Positions 1 to 10,994 of a stretch of 64,000 nt of DNA are shown one piece after another. The position numbers and the translations under genes were made by a program. This stretch comes from Viola odorata. Lineage: Eukaryota; Streptophyta; Magnoliopsida; Malpighiales; Violaceae. Positions within the stretch are counted from its first letter, which is position 1. Each line of letters starts with the position of its first letter. The stretch lies in NCBI GenBank assembly GCA_963691705.1, contig OY829545.1:40969475-41033474 (forward strand). The letters run 5' to 3'. The notes below the pieces were generated by a model. That model was not told the origin of the DNA. It saw only the letters and a program-made list of their open reading frames with translations, and did no database searches.

Positions 1-656
1 AACACAAATAACAAAACAGCAATTTACCATCATATAAATTTAATCATGGCGAAAATATTAATCTAGTCCATTTACCCCAAATTAGCACACTTTGGTAAAC
101 CTTCAATTTCAACAATCTATCGCACTACCGAAAATTCATATAATTAATACAATATTAATTTGGTCAATCACCATTCCTATTTATTTTAAACATCAAATTA
201 GTCAAAATGAACATTCGTTAAAATATTAAATAAACTACTAATATCCTAATTATTTCAAGGATCCATATCTTACCAACAATTTTAACAATTGTTTCTTATT
301 AATTCACTTAATATCCCAAAGTTATCAAGAAAATTTAGAAATTAAAATTTCGATTCTTCTTAAATACGAATATTATCAACAACCAAGTATTTAGCTAAAT
401 CAATTTACATTGTCTATATACTCCCTAAGGAATTTACCGAATTTTTTTTTTCCAAATAGTTGTAATATATATTTTTTAAAATAATTAATTAGTAATTTTT
501 ACCTTCTTATTTCTAATTATCTTAATTATAGGAATTAATCACACTGAAATACTCCCAGTTAACTTCCCCTCACTACACTTAATTATAGAAGTTTTATACA
601 ACTTTAAATTTTAAAATTTCTACTACTAGGTGGCGCAACAGTGTTGGTTTAGTTTA
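1..656. other. AT-rich flank, no gene seen
   Basis: This stretch is strongly AT-rich, with poly-T runs and no open frame that looks coding. It ends at the left target duplication of the solo LTR. I see no RNA gene or promoter here that I can support. Confidence 0.6.
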
Positions 657-1471
657 GCGGGTGTTGCTATCCGATTTTGGATTTTCTTTTCGTCACAACT
701 TTTTCGTATTTTATTACTTATCACGTTTAATAGCCTGTTTACGTCAAATTTTAGTCGATTTTCGATCGTGGGCTATTTGTTTAATATTCTATGCCATTTC
801 GTGTCTTTCTAGTTTTTTCATATTTTTAACTGTCTTTACGTGAGCTTTTCTCGGTCCCGAGTAAGTTTCCTCGGACCATGGATCAAATGCGTTATCTCTT
901 TAGTTGATAATTACCTACTATTTTTCTCTTTCACGTCATCTAATTTGGTTTCGTTCAATTTTTATTGTAAATGCATTTATTTTGCATCCGAACGTTTGAC
1001 ATTTTCAAACAAGAAAATAAATGCGAAAAATCGAACTTTCTATTTATTTGCTGTATACTATTTATTTCGTCTTATTTTTCTGCACCTTTTAGTCCTTTCG
1101 GTTCGGGTTTATTTTCATTTTAAGCAATTTAGCTCGAACCGAAAATATCTCGTTCGTGCCACAATATATATGCATTAATGCACAAAATCATCACAGCCAC
1201 TTGATCAAACACTTGACTCCCTTTTTTAAACAAGATCAATGGCTCCTCCTTTTCTTCAACCCTTACCATCACCATTAAGCCCCATTTAATTCATTCATCA
1301 TCACGATCCTAGCGAACCGACCTTGCTCCTTCACCCTCAGCCAAGCGTTCTCTGCATCTCATCATCACGAACATCCCATCACCGGACTGCCCAAGTCCAC
1401 TCGCGTCCTTACGCCTCACGCCTGCAACGCCCACTCTCGCCTTGGCCTCCAAGTTCACTCGCGGCAATCCT

Positions 1472-1480
1472 CTATAAATA
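1472..1480 (+). promoter_or_regulatory. TATA box of the solo LTR
   Basis: CTATAAATA lies in a locally C-rich, GC-richer part of the LTR, about 30 bp upstream of a strong stem-loop. This is the usual place for the U3/R boundary. Inferred from consensus only. Confidence 0.55.
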
Positions 1481-1498
1481 CCTTCATCCTCGCAACGA

Positions 1499-1537
1499 GA
1501 AAAGGGGGACCAATTTCATGCTTTAGTCCCCCCTTTT
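1499..1537 (+). other. Stem-loop just downstream of the LTR TATA box
   Basis: AAAAGGGGGAC at the left pairs with GTCCCCCCTTTT at 1526-1537 across a 15-nt loop. One extra C is the only bulge. If transcription starts about 30 bp after the TATA box, this hairpin would be at the very 5' end of the RNA. Confidence 0.6.
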
Positions 1538-2055
1538 ATTCATGCTCTCCCTCTGGTGCTTTCAATTTATTTAATAATTTACATTTTTATTATTTAAATT
1601 GCTCTGTTTTAATTTAATCAATTGTTGTTTTTTATTTAATTGAATCGCTGCTTTGATTGGATTAAATTGCTGCGTATACTTATTTTTATGTCTTTCTGCA
1701 TATTTACTTTCTCACCATTGCCAAAGTTATTCGCTGCGTTGTTGTTGCTGGTCCGTGAGAGCGTTGCTGGTCTGCTGGAGACGAAGACGAGGATGAGGTT
1801 GCTGGTCGCTGGTCAGAGCTGCTGGGGAAGCCGCTGCTATAGTCTGAGTTCGCCGTTGCTGCCTTTCCTGCTGTTGTTGGCGGAGCTCGCTATTGCTGCT
1901 ACGTTGCTTTGTCTTGATCTAATGAAGAAGACGATGAATAGTGAAATGAGGGAAGGAGCCAAGGCCGGGCTGTTTTAATTAATTGTTTGGTTATGAGCCA
2001 AGCCCAAATGGAGAAGAAAAGAAGGAAGAAGGTGGTGCTGCTGCAAATTAAAGGT

Positions 2056-2127
2056 GATGGGCTTGGCTTTGTCCAAGCCCATCTTGTTTAATTAATTAAT
2101 TTGTCGGGCTTGGCTTTGTCCAAGCCC
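2056..2127 (+). repeat. Two tandem palindromes in the solo LTR
   Basis: GATGGGCTTGG / CCAAGCCCATC (2056-2083) is followed by GGGCTTGG / CCAAGCCC (2106-2127), each with the same loop CTTTGT. A related GAGCCAAGCCCAAATGG lies at 1995. These read as hairpins on either strand. Confidence 0.6.
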
Positions 2128-2203
2128 AGCTGTTTTTTGTCTTTTTCTTGGGCCCGATCCATTAAACTTTTCATATAAGTTGTCTACATTATTTTCATCA
2201 TTT

Positions 2204-2344
2204 AATTATTTATCAATTGTTCGTATGCGATAAATAATTGGTTTTTTTTTCGTCATTATTTATCAATTGCTCGTATGCGATAAATAATTTCTTTGTCTTA
2301 TTCGTCGTATTAATTATTTACCAATTGCTCGTACATGATAAATA
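2204..2344 (+). repeat. Three tandem hairpin repeats, 50-58 bp apart
   Basis: Each unit has AATTATTTATC, then CAATTG(T/C)TCGTATGC, then GATAAATAATT, so each forms a stem of about 10 bp. Units begin at about 2204, 2255 and 2312; the third has diverged. They lie inside the solo LTR. Confidence 0.65.
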
Positions 2345-3392
2345 TTTGTTTGTTTTGTTTGCCATGTTTATTTAATTAATTGCTTACTTGTTCGTCAATA
2401 ATCTAATAAATGTTTGTATGTCTTTTAATTTATTATCTTTCGAACCATCGCTAATAATCTCACTTTGTAGGTAAAATTTAAAGTCTTCGCTCGCAAGTTC
2501 GCTTCCTACCTCTCTTTTATTTATTCAACATTTTCCGCAAATATTATTTGTATGCATGCTATTTAGAAATGTTAAAAACTCATATCATAATTGTATGCAT
2601 GATATTTAGAATTGTTAGAAAATAAAATCAACGCACATGTATGCGTGTTTAAATCACTTGCTTTTATGCCATGAAATTAATTGTTATGTTTGCATTGATA
2701 TATGATTATGGTGGCTTCGATCCCACACAGTTATTTGCATTCATTAAATTGGTATTGTGTTAGTTTATCCATGATAGGATCACGTAGTAATTAATTAATC
2801 ATGCATGGCCCGATGATGATAAAGAGGGCTCTCGCTTTAGTAAAAAACCAACGATTAATCAGTCCTGACCAGTCCCGACCAGAAAGGATTAATTAGTCCC
2901 GAACGGTCCCTATCGGAAATAACAAAAATGCTAAAGCGGTGAATACCTCTGAGGGCCCATAAACAATCGGAAAGTGGCCCAATTTTCGTAACAGGATTTC
3001 GGTTGACACTCTACAATCGTTTACGCTGTAAATGATTGGAAAGTGGCCTGATTCCGTGCGTAGGATTTGTTGACATGCTGCGATTATTTACTCATTTTCA
3101 TGTTAAAAAAATGTTTTCAAAACACCTTTTTACCGGTAACCTTTTAAGGATGTGACTTGGGTGCTAACACCTTCCCGAGTCCATAATACGACCTCAAACC
3201 TTTGTTCTTTTGTTTAGACCATTTGTTCCTTAGTTTTTTAATTTTTTTTTTATGCCATGGTGATTAGGTTCCCTAAACCTAGAAAATAAATAGGGTGGCG
3301 ACTTCATTGCATTATGCGAAGCATCCATTTATGCTTAGCATCCGTCCCGAACCATTTCTCCGTAAAAACTGAAAAGGGGGTGCGACAGCGGG

Positions 3393-3568
3393 GGTGTGCA
3401 AAAACCGTTCCGAACTGGGACCACACCAAATTGGCCCGAACTATTGATTTTTTTTTAAACCATTAGTGGAGAACCGAACCAAACCGTACAGTAACGGTTT
3501 GGTCCGGTTCTCTATACCTCAAAACTATAAACTGAACCGAGAGAACCGTTTCATATATATATATATAT
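3393..3568. repeat. Degenerate repeat rich in CCGGTT/AACCG motifs, ending in (AT)n
   Basis: After the solo LTR the sequence is rich in AACCG and CGGTT words such as 'acggtttggtccggttct', typical of old dispersed plant repeats. It ends in an AT dinucleotide run at about 3554-3568. The family cannot be named. The solo LTR inserted at its left edge. Confidence 0.45.
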
Positions 3569-3653
3569 GCATTTAGTATCTTAGTTTAGTTTTGGTTAAT
3601 TGGTTAACTCTTCATCTCTACTCCTAGAGGGGAGAGGTTCAAATCCACGCGCG

Positions 3654-3764
3654 ATGATAAATGGTCTATGTAAAGTTGGGCAAAACCGCACAGCTATTGA
3701 GGGTTTAGACCTATTCACCGAGATGAAGAGTAATGGAATTACATCTAATGTGACATTTTATCGT
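3654..3764 (+). pseudogene. Pentatricopeptide repeat (PPR) protein fragment
   Basis: The frame gives one PPR-type repeat of about 36 residues: an ING-LCK-G start, a central A-x-x-L-F-x-E-M, then the SNGI-x-x-N-V-T-F end. This fits the P-class PPR consensus, a helix-turn-helix RNA-binding unit of organelle RNA-processing proteins. Only about one repeat survives. It is preceded by repeat-like sequence with GGTTCAAATCC (3636-3646), and the frame stops at 3845 after unrelated residues. There is no start codon in context, targeting peptide or neighbouring repeats. I read it as a captured or decayed gene fragment. The family call is from the motif alone. Confidence 0.6.
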
Positions 3765-5354
3765 GGAACAAAAAATGATCAGATACTTAAAAGCAAGTAT
3801 TTTACTTTGAAGAAAATGCAGCTATTCCCTTTCTGGTGTAGTTGAAAATAAACAAGTAATTCAGTGGTGGGAGTTCTAATGCTATGTGAGGTTGGCCTTA
3901 TAACTATTGGTGCTCATTATGGATTCTGGTTGCTGCTACAGGAATGACTTGATCTTTTTGTTGTTGGTTTATTTATTGTACCGTTATTGCTATTTGATTT
4001 TGTTTGCAGAAACTGTCTGACATAAAGTGCCCTTTAACCTGCTCTGTGCTTTTGTCTTTGTTGCTTCTTCTCAGTTTTAACTCTGTTGATACCAAAAGAC
4101 TAGAGAATCCTGCTCTTGCATACTGACATCCTTTCTACCGTGCTTTGCGCTATGTAAATGTTTGTCCATGAGTTTGTAAGGCAAGAATTATGAAATCCTG
4201 CATTCCCTGATTACGTGCGTTTTCGTGCCTCTTTCCGCCATTATATAAATAACCCCATCAACAGTTAATGGCACATTCAGAAGATACAAAGGTAAGTTTT
4301 CTCCATGACATATTCTTGTGTGCAAGCTCAATGTTTCATCCAGCATTTTAACACCCATTACAAGTTGATCAACTTAGAGTAAAAATAAATAGAGGGGTAT
4401 CATACGGCATGTTTAACACCCATCAGCATCCCTCGGAAAAGAGAAGAAATGCATCAGCTACCATTGGTACATACAAACAGAGGGGTGGAGGTGGATGTGG
4501 AGGTGGAGCTACCAAAAGCACCGTATAGATAAAATGAGTTGAAAAGTTAGTATTTATCGTAAAGGATGTGAAAAATCAAAACTTTGGAAACAAAACACAG
4601 TGAATCAGATTTGAGTAAGAATCGGCTGAGAATACCTCAATGACAGCAGCAACTCGGTAGAAACTTTGAGCCCAGTAGAGCAAAGTCCACTTCCAGATCT
4701 AAATGTGTTTGATCGGAGGCGATAACAGAGTACGACATTGAAGCTGCGAATAAGAAACCCGAGCTGCGAGAAAAAGCACAAGCTCTGGAAGACAAATCAA
4801 ATGGGACATCCATACTTCAATTTCTTTTGACCATATCCTGTCAGACGCAGCCCAATCCAAACAAGCGTCCTCCTCTTTTCTTTAATTTAGGGTAAAACTA
4901 GATTATCTACCCTCAAACCTATAAAACAGCTTCATACATTGAGGAATTGGAGCACGAAAATGTAAATCAAGAATCTCAATCCTCAGGAGCGGAATCACGG
5001 CCAAAAATTTTGAATTTTATTTTTATATATATAGTATTTTATTTTTTATTTAATTACCTTTAATTAGTTACGTTTTTTCTGTATTTACTTGATTTGCTTC
5101 ACTTTTTTTTCCTCTTCACTTGTTTATTTAATTAGAATAAATTAGTATTTAAAATCATACTTTTTAAAACTAAATTGTCTATTGTAATTAGTAAATATCG
5201 TATTGATTTCCTTTACTTTTATTACAATCTATTAAAAAGATTATACTATATGAAATGATTCAATTTTGGTAACATTATCATTAATTAGAACAAATTAGCA
5301 TTTTAAAATATATTTTTAAAATAATATTACTTTAATACTATTTATTTGTATATG
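3765..5354. other. No gene recognised
   Basis: About 1.6 kb of mixed sequence, more AT-rich after 4860, with no long or conserved frame. A TATA-like 'attatataaataac' near 4240 and a GTAAGT donor-like site near 4294 are too close together to support a gene. A G-rich stretch near 4480-4510 is simple sequence. Confidence 0.5.
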
Positions 5355-5365
5355 TTTTCTTTATG

Positions 5366-6485
5366 GGAAAATGCAAAAATTGACACCTGCACTCCATTTG
5401 ATTAACTGATTTGACACCTCTCATTTTTTTTGCGTTTAAAAAGTACCTGCACTCAAAAGGAATGTCACATTTGGTACCTCTCCTCATGTCGTCCATCACG
5501 TGTCGTTAATTATCCTACGTGGCATGACATGTCGGATGCCACGTGGTATGTTGTTGACGTGTCATGTCACGTCGTCAAACTCGATCCAGATTTATTTTAA
5601 ACGGGTTGCTCAAACGGGTAGGAAGCAAGATAGAGCGACTCGTCGTTCTTTCTTTTTAGTTCATTTAGCTCAGCGACGCGTCGTTTTTTCTACTTAGTTA
5701 TGTTATCCCTCTTGCTCAGCCTCTCTCTCGTTCTCACCCTAATCCTAAGAAATGGTCCTCTCCCAAACCTAGCCGCACGCAGCTCTAATGGTGAAGATAG
5801 AAGACAATGTTGAGAAGTTTAGTTTGGTGTTGAAGCAGAAGTCAAACTATAATTACAAGTCAAGTATTTACAATCGAACCTCCAGGACCCGAATACCAAT
5901 AATAGAGTTGGCTCCTCCAACCGAACCTTCAGGACACAAAACACGCATGCCTTTTCGTCTGTTGGATAGGAAAATGAGTTTGCAATTATGGGGAGAGTGA
6001 GTCTGCAATTTTAAGGAGTGAGAATCAAGGTTCAAAATGCAAAGGTAGTGAGAGTGAGTGAGAGCGAGAGTGAGAACCAGAGGTTGAGCGATAAGGAATT
6101 GTACTAATCAGCCTGGACTACGCGTCGCTCAGTTTTATGAACTGAACAGGTAGGACGACGCATCGTTCTTCTTTAGCGCTAGCTGTCCAAAACGACGTCG
6201 CTCTATCTTGCTTCCTACCCGTTTGAGCAACCCATTTCCGCGACCCTTTAAAACAAATCCGAATCGAGTTTGACGATGTGGCATGACATGTCAACAACAT
6301 ACCACGTGTCATCCGACATGTCATGCCATGTAAGAAAATTACCGGCACGTGATGGACGACTTGAGGGGGAGGTACCAAATGTGGCATTCCTTTTGAGTGC
6401 AGGTACCTTTTAAACGCAAAAAAAAATGAGTGTTACCAAATCAATCAATCAAATAGAGCACGGGTACCAATTTTTGCATTTTTGC
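5366..6485. mobile_element. Non-autonomous Mutator-like element (MULE) with long inverted repeats
   Basis: The left arm (5366 to about 5685) and right arm (about 6118-6485) are inverted copies of each other over roughly 320-370 bp. Outer ends are GGAAAATGCAAAAATTG and its right-hand counterpart GCAAAAATGCAAAAATTG. The 11-bp direct repeat TTTTCTTTATG flanks it at 5355-5365 and 6486-6496. Long TIRs starting with G and a 9-11 bp target duplication are the hallmark of Mutator-like elements. The central roughly 430 bp has no transposase. A 70-residue plus-strand frame (5788-6000) is not recognisable and could be captured sequence. It inserted into the retroelement remnant to its right. Confidence 0.85.
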
Positions 6486-6496
6486 TTTTCTTTATG

Positions 6497-6634
6497 AAGT
6501 ATGTTTTCTTTCTTGAGCTCTTGTTGAATAAGCGAAGATAGCTTCTTCTCCAATGCTTTCTTCGTAGCTCTTGTCATTGGCCTTTGGAATGGGAAGTCCT
6601 GCTCATCCATATCCGAGCATGTATCAGCTACCAT
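6497..6634 (-). pseudogene. 3' end of a Ty3/gypsy polyprotein (remnant)
   Basis: On the minus strand the frame contains RPMTRATKKALEKKLSSLI followed by a charged helix. This matches the extreme C-terminus of chromovirus-type polyproteins, and the same motif ends the E4 polyprotein in this window at 63.2 kb (GPMTRARARKLQ). The fragment is cut on its C-terminal side by the MULE. No reverse transcriptase or integrase is attached. It is an old relic. Confidence 0.6.
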
Positions 6635-6905
6635 ATAAGCTTATACATAAATGTGATTGTTAAACTAAAATATTCAAAACTGACCGGGAAATTGAGGGTT
6701 AAAAGTTGAACTTTTCAAATTGATTGTTAAAATATAAAAAACAATTTGATATTTTATAAACAAAGACACAAAGTGTATTCTCAAAAACAAGAGAGCTAAG
6801 GAGAAATGGTCTTTAGTTCCAAATAAACAAGAAGATATGACCCCCAAAAAAAAGTATATACAATTTAGACACAATTTTAAGACTATTTAGAGATTATTTT
6901 CCTGA
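6635..6905. other. AT-rich junction, no gene
   Basis: No coding signal and no recognisable LTR. This is where the 3' part of the minus-strand element E0, including its 3' LTR, should begin; it is absent or too degraded to see. Confidence 0.45.
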
Positions 6906-8769
6906 TCTGAATTGAGTCATCACTAAAAAGGCTTGGCAAAAATCGATTGACTATTCACCTAAAGTGCAAGCCCAAGCTGATAAGTTATTGACAGTAAATA
7001 CGTCTTTCCACACCAGGAATCTTGCTACCGACGCTCAATTATCGAATTGCCAAGTTGGTGAGTATCTAAATTTTTACTTGATAGTTTTATCTTTTTCTAA
7101 CTCTAATCTTACCTTTTATTTTGCAGAGGTCCCACCAAGTTGGCTACCAGAATCCCTAAGAAAGAAAACTAAAAGAGGCCAAGAACACTCTTCATCAAGT
7201 GCTTTCGCGCTTAAAGAGAAAATCGAGCTTAAGAAGAAAACTTTTGGTGCCTCCTCCTCTAAAAACAAAATGGTACTTCCCAAGAAAACTCCAGCTCTCC
7301 GACTGTCAACCATTCGTGAGCCTTCTCCTTTGGTTTCCACCGACATCCCTGGTGCTTTCTTAGAACAAGACGTTGACTTAATGGCTAAAGAGGTTGAGGC
7401 TCAAATACATCCATCCATAAGTTTTCAACCGGGTGATTTTGAAAGTGCATCTTTCGAATCCTCTTCCTCTACTTCAACTTTAACAACTGAAATAGATCTC
7501 ACCGAGTTCTTGAGGCAGGCTTCCAAACGTATCAAACGAAAGAGAGTTGAGGAAAACTCTTCTGCAGGAGCCGAAATTCAAGCTCCACCTCCAATTGCTC
7601 GTATGTCGACAACAAACTTTCCACCACTATCGGTGGAATCTGGCGAGGGTATTCAAGTTTCTGAACTCTTGAACGAAATTCCTGTTGGGGTTCCTCTTGC
7701 ACCTACCTCTACATCTTTCTCTCCTACCATTGCCAGTCTAGCCACCGGATCATCTTCTCCTCTATCGGCCTCTCCGATTACGACCCGTTATCCAAACGAT
7801 GGGGCCAAATCTGAAAATCCGCCAAGTCCACCTTGCCCAGTAATTACCTCTCCCGTTAAGCTCCACTTTGTACCTAGGCCTCCTCTTCCTTCTTTTTCTT
7901 TTTCCAATAACCGGATTCAAGGTCAAACCCTTGACCTCAACGCCCATCTATCATCCCTGGGTCCCAATGGCGTAGCCAATCAGTGATTGGATTTGCAAGA
8001 CTTGGGAAATCTCGATTGTCAGTCTCTAGGGCTACCAGAACCTAGTGCCCGAGATGTGCCTATGGCATCCTTACTGTCGAAAATGATCACTGTCCCAGCA
8101 GATAAGGAAATCTTTTAGTAATTGTCACTTGGCGCCCAACATGCTCAGGTTCGAAGCAGCATATTTTCTTCCTTATGTCAATTCCAGTACATGATGGAAT
8201 ACAAGGCCAACAAGTTTGAAAAACTTGTCGATGACCTGGAAAAGGAAAAGGAGTTGCATGTCAACACTAGAAATGAGTAGAAGAGCTATTGGGAGGAGAC
8301 TTGCAGTATCTTTGAGCTCCATGAACGGACCCAAATCATCCTGGATGAATGCAAGAAGGAGCTGGTAGCTATTCGTCAAGAGAGGGATACTAGGAAGGCC
8401 AAAGAGGCAGAATTATCAGTGCTTAATGAGAAGCTGCAATCAGAGCTTGCCGCCGAAAAAGAGCGATCTTCCACCATTAACCAAGAGCTTCTTAAGAAGA
8501 AACTATAATTGGAAACTGTTCCAGACAAGGTTAAGTGGTGGCGAAAGAAAACTATAGATGTGCTCCTGGATGGATTCTTAGAGTATTATAGGGATGCCAA
8601 CTTCAACGCGGCGGATGTTGCTCCTTATGTAACTCTGAGGCTCAATGCGATTGATGAGAAAGACTTTGGGCTTCCATCGAGCTCATTCGATGATGAAGAA
8701 ATGGCTGAAAATGAGCCTTCACTCTCGGAAACTCATCCTCCACTGCCACCAACTCCTTTGGAAGAATAG
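6906..8769 (+). pseudogene. E0 antisense gene, PF04195-like 'putative gypsy type transposon' protein
   Basis: This gene runs opposite to E0 pol and lies between pol and the lost 3' LTR, the position of the extra ORF known in Tat/Retand elements. It is truncated at its 5' end. A GT-AG intron of 69 nt (7058-7126, GTGAGT to TTTTGCAG) joins in frame to a P-P-S-W-x-P-E-S-x-R-K block that matches exon 2 of antisense gene A elsewhere in the window. A Ser/Pro-rich linker (7140-7980), a coiled coil (about 8190-8510) and a conserved WWRKK...F-x-x-YYRDANF end (8540-8640) follow. In-frame stops lie at 7984, 8116, 8119, 8278 and 8506. Function is unknown; family members are seen only in transposons. Confidence 0.7.
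7058..7126 (+). other. Intron of the E0 antisense gene
   Basis: GTGAGT donor and TTATTTTGCAG acceptor bound a 69-nt T-rich segment. Introns of 66-71 nt lie at the equivalent place in the antisense genes of E2 and E3 on the other strand, which supports a real splice. Confidence 0.7.
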
Positions 8770-8790
8770 TTTAGTAGTAGTAGTTTTTTT

Positions 8791-8809
8791 TTTGTAGATG
8801 TCGTATGGC
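8791..8809 (+). terminator. Conserved 3' motif after the antisense gene (probable poly(A) upstream element)
   Basis: TTTGTAGATGTCGTATGGC follows the stop codon by about 20 nt. The same word, in antisense orientation, follows gene C in E1, E2 and E3. TTTGTA is a known plant far-upstream polyadenylation element. An ATCAATGAA word follows. Confidence 0.55.
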
Positions 8810-9212
8810 CTTTCTATCAATGAACTCATTTCGAAAATTCTGCAAGTCTTGATACTCCGTTTGAATATCCTGCACCATTAACTGACAATAACAACAAGCT
8901 AACGAAGGCAAGTTCCCCTTCCCGTTAAGTTTCATAAAGATGTTTAAAGTAATAGTAATATTCCAACGGAAAAAAAAAATAACAAGTCCTGGCCATGTCA
9001 CATTTTTCCGTTTGATTTTCTAAAGATGTTATAAATAATAATTGTTCACTGATAATAGGGAAAAAAGATCCAAGTCTTTCAGTCTTTTGTAATCCGTTTG
9101 ATTACCTATCCTAGTAAGATTATTTAGTGATGTTGTGTACTTTCAATCTGTATAATGAGAAGTTGTTTGTCTATATTCATTCTTTGAGGACCTTTAGTTC
9201 TCCGTTAGTTTC

Positions 9213-9585
9213 CCTAAGCCTTACCACCGTCTGATTAGCAGTACCAGAATGGGCTTAGGAAGCTTTCTTGGGTTTATCAGGCTCTCGTTGATAAAGTTGT
9301 TAGCATCCCTAGGCAACACCTGGGTAGCCCAATTAGGTTTACCGAGTTGTCGCCGATAAAGTTGTTCACTCCTAAGCCTTACCACCGTCTGACTGGCATG
9401 ACTGGAATAAGCTTAGAAGCTTTCTTGGGTTTATCAGGTTGTCGCTGATAAAGTCGTTAACATTCTCAGGTAACACCTGGGTAGCCCAATTAGGTTTACC
9501 GGGTTGTCGCCGATAAAGTTGTTCACTCCTAAGCTTCACCACCGTCTGACTGGAAGGACTAGAATGGGCTTAGAAGTTTTCTTGA
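9213..9585. repeat. 158-bp tandem repeat array, about 2.3 copies
   Basis: The phrase ACCACCGTCTGA recurs at 9223, 9381 and 9538, a period of 157-158 bp. Units share 'ctttcttgggtttatcagg' and two GATAAAGT(T/C)GTT words. The array sits between the 3' end of E0 pol and the 3' end of the opposite-strand gene, so the two transcripts converge on it. Confidence 0.8.
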
Positions 9586-9683
9586 TCCGATTCCTGTAGA
9601 CGTTGCAATCTACATAAGATAAAGAACACGAGTATAGTTTTTAATATGGTTCGATGTTAAACCTACATCCACGATATTAGTAA

Positions 9684-10780
9684 TCACAGAGAGGTTACAA
9701 AAATTATTTCTACTCTTGGATGATACAATTTTAAATTAGTAATGTTCCAAGAGTTTGGTAACGGGGTACCGTTTAATTCCTCTAAGTAGTAAGCTCCCCT
9801 CCCTATAATTCTGGTTACCCGATAGGGTCCTTCCCAATTGGGACTGAGCTTTCTCATTCGCTGGCCAGTAGCTTTTTTGTAGCGCAACACTAAGTCTCCT
9901 ACCTTTGGCAATCTCTCTTTGACTCGCCGATTGTGGTACTTGGCCATTTTTCACTGGTAGAAAAGTGTCTTAAGAATTGCCTGTTCTCGTAACTCCAGTA
10001 ACAAGTCAAGGTTAGCTCGAAGTCCATCTTCATTTTGCTCCTCATTAAAATATTCTATCTGGAGACTCAAGGCCCCGATTTCTACCGAGGAAACAACTTC
10101 AATCCCATAAGTCATTGTGAATGGGGTTTCTCCGGTACTCGTCTTAGTGGTCATCCTATATGCCCTCATAACAAACGACAATTCTTCAGCCCATTTCTTT
10201 CGTGCTCCTTCCAGGTTCTTTTTAATGCCACTAAGAATGGTCTGATTGGTTACTTCAGCTTGCCAGTTTGTCTGTGAATGAGCGACGAAGGAGAACCTTT
10301 ATTTAATCATTAACTCCCTATATTCCTGTAAATTGCGTCCCATTATTCCTGATAAGGATCTGTGGGATACCAAATCGCATAATAACTTGGTGTAGGAAAA
10401 AGCGTCAGGCCTTCGTTGCCGTTATAATTGGAACAACTTCCGCTTCAGCCCACTTTGTAAAATAATCTACCGCCACAATGACAAACTTGAGTTATGGGAA
10501 AGCTTTCGGAAAGGGTTTGAGAATATCAATCCCCCATTTGGCAAACGGATATGGACTAACCATTGCCGATATCTCCATCGTAGGTTGCCACGAAATTCTT
10601 GCAAACTTTTGGCATTTCTTGCATGTCTTTATAAAGTTATCACAATCCTTCCCGATTGTTGGCCAATAAAATCCAACACGCAAGACCTGTGTTGCCATTG
10701 TGTTTTCAAAAATGTGCACTCAGCAAACGCCCTAGTGAATCTCTCTAAAGGTATAGAGGCCTTTTCCCTCTAATATGCAT
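9684..10780 (-). pseudogene. E0 integrase region
   Basis: The minus strand encodes the zinc-finger tail and the FYWPTI...C-x-x-C segment (about 10640-10720), the first catalytic Asp in W-G-I-D-I-L (about 10530), the Glu block with Q-A-E-V-T-N (about 10250), then the C-terminal G-D-L-V-L-R / KLSPNWEGPY / LKLYHP domain ending at 9684. The G-D-L-V and PNWEGPY block is the usual Tat-type integrase end. Frames change near 9950 and 10200 and between 10300 and 10490. It is not functional. Confidence 0.85.
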
Positions 10781-10994
10781 TTAGCGCCGGATAAGTGAAA
10801 CATCGGTGAATGAGCTCACCGTCATAGTACATAGCTGGCCCATTTGAGTATTTTTTTTCTTCTCTGCTACATTTTTCGTAGCACACCGTGCTTGAGATAC
10901 TCGATTATCAGAACTCGCCAATCAATTGTTGCCTCTCGTACACACAGAGAGAGTTGTTCTTCCATAAAATATGGTATTGTGATTTCTTCCACCA

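Larger units (their letters stand above)
662..3387 (+). mobile_element. Solo LTR of a Ty3/gypsy (Ogre/Tat-like) retrotransposon
   Basis: The segment begins TGTTGC and ends GCGACA, a near-perfect terminal inverted repeat. The 5-bp direct repeat GCGGG flanks it at 657-661 and 3388-3392, as expected for integrase-made target duplications. The last 250 bp carry phrases common at the end of long plant gypsy LTRs ('gggtgctaacaccttcccg', 'gggtggcgact', then 'gggggtgcgaca'). No internal coding region is present, so this is one LTR left by recombination between two. Open frames at 630-1178 and 1323-1978 lie inside it and are low-complexity, so I do not call them genes. Strand is inferred from the TATA box and the LTR 3' phrases. 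The family assignment is by resemblance only. Confidence 0.85.

Noticed and set aside
630..1178. Overlapping 60-112 residue plus-strand frames
   Set aside because: Phe/Leu-rich, in AT-rich sequence inside the solo LTR, no start context or conservation.
1323..1978. 67- and 112-residue frames around the LTR TATA box
   Set aside because: Inside the solo LTR; composition follows CT-rich and CTG-rich simple sequence.
3600..3650. SINE with A and B boxes
   Set aside because: Only the B-box-like GGTTCAAATCC is convincing; no clear A box, tail or duplication.
4240..4300. TATA-like box, ATG and GTAAGT suggesting a small gene
   Set aside because: The ATG is only about 20 bp after the TATA box and no second exon was found.
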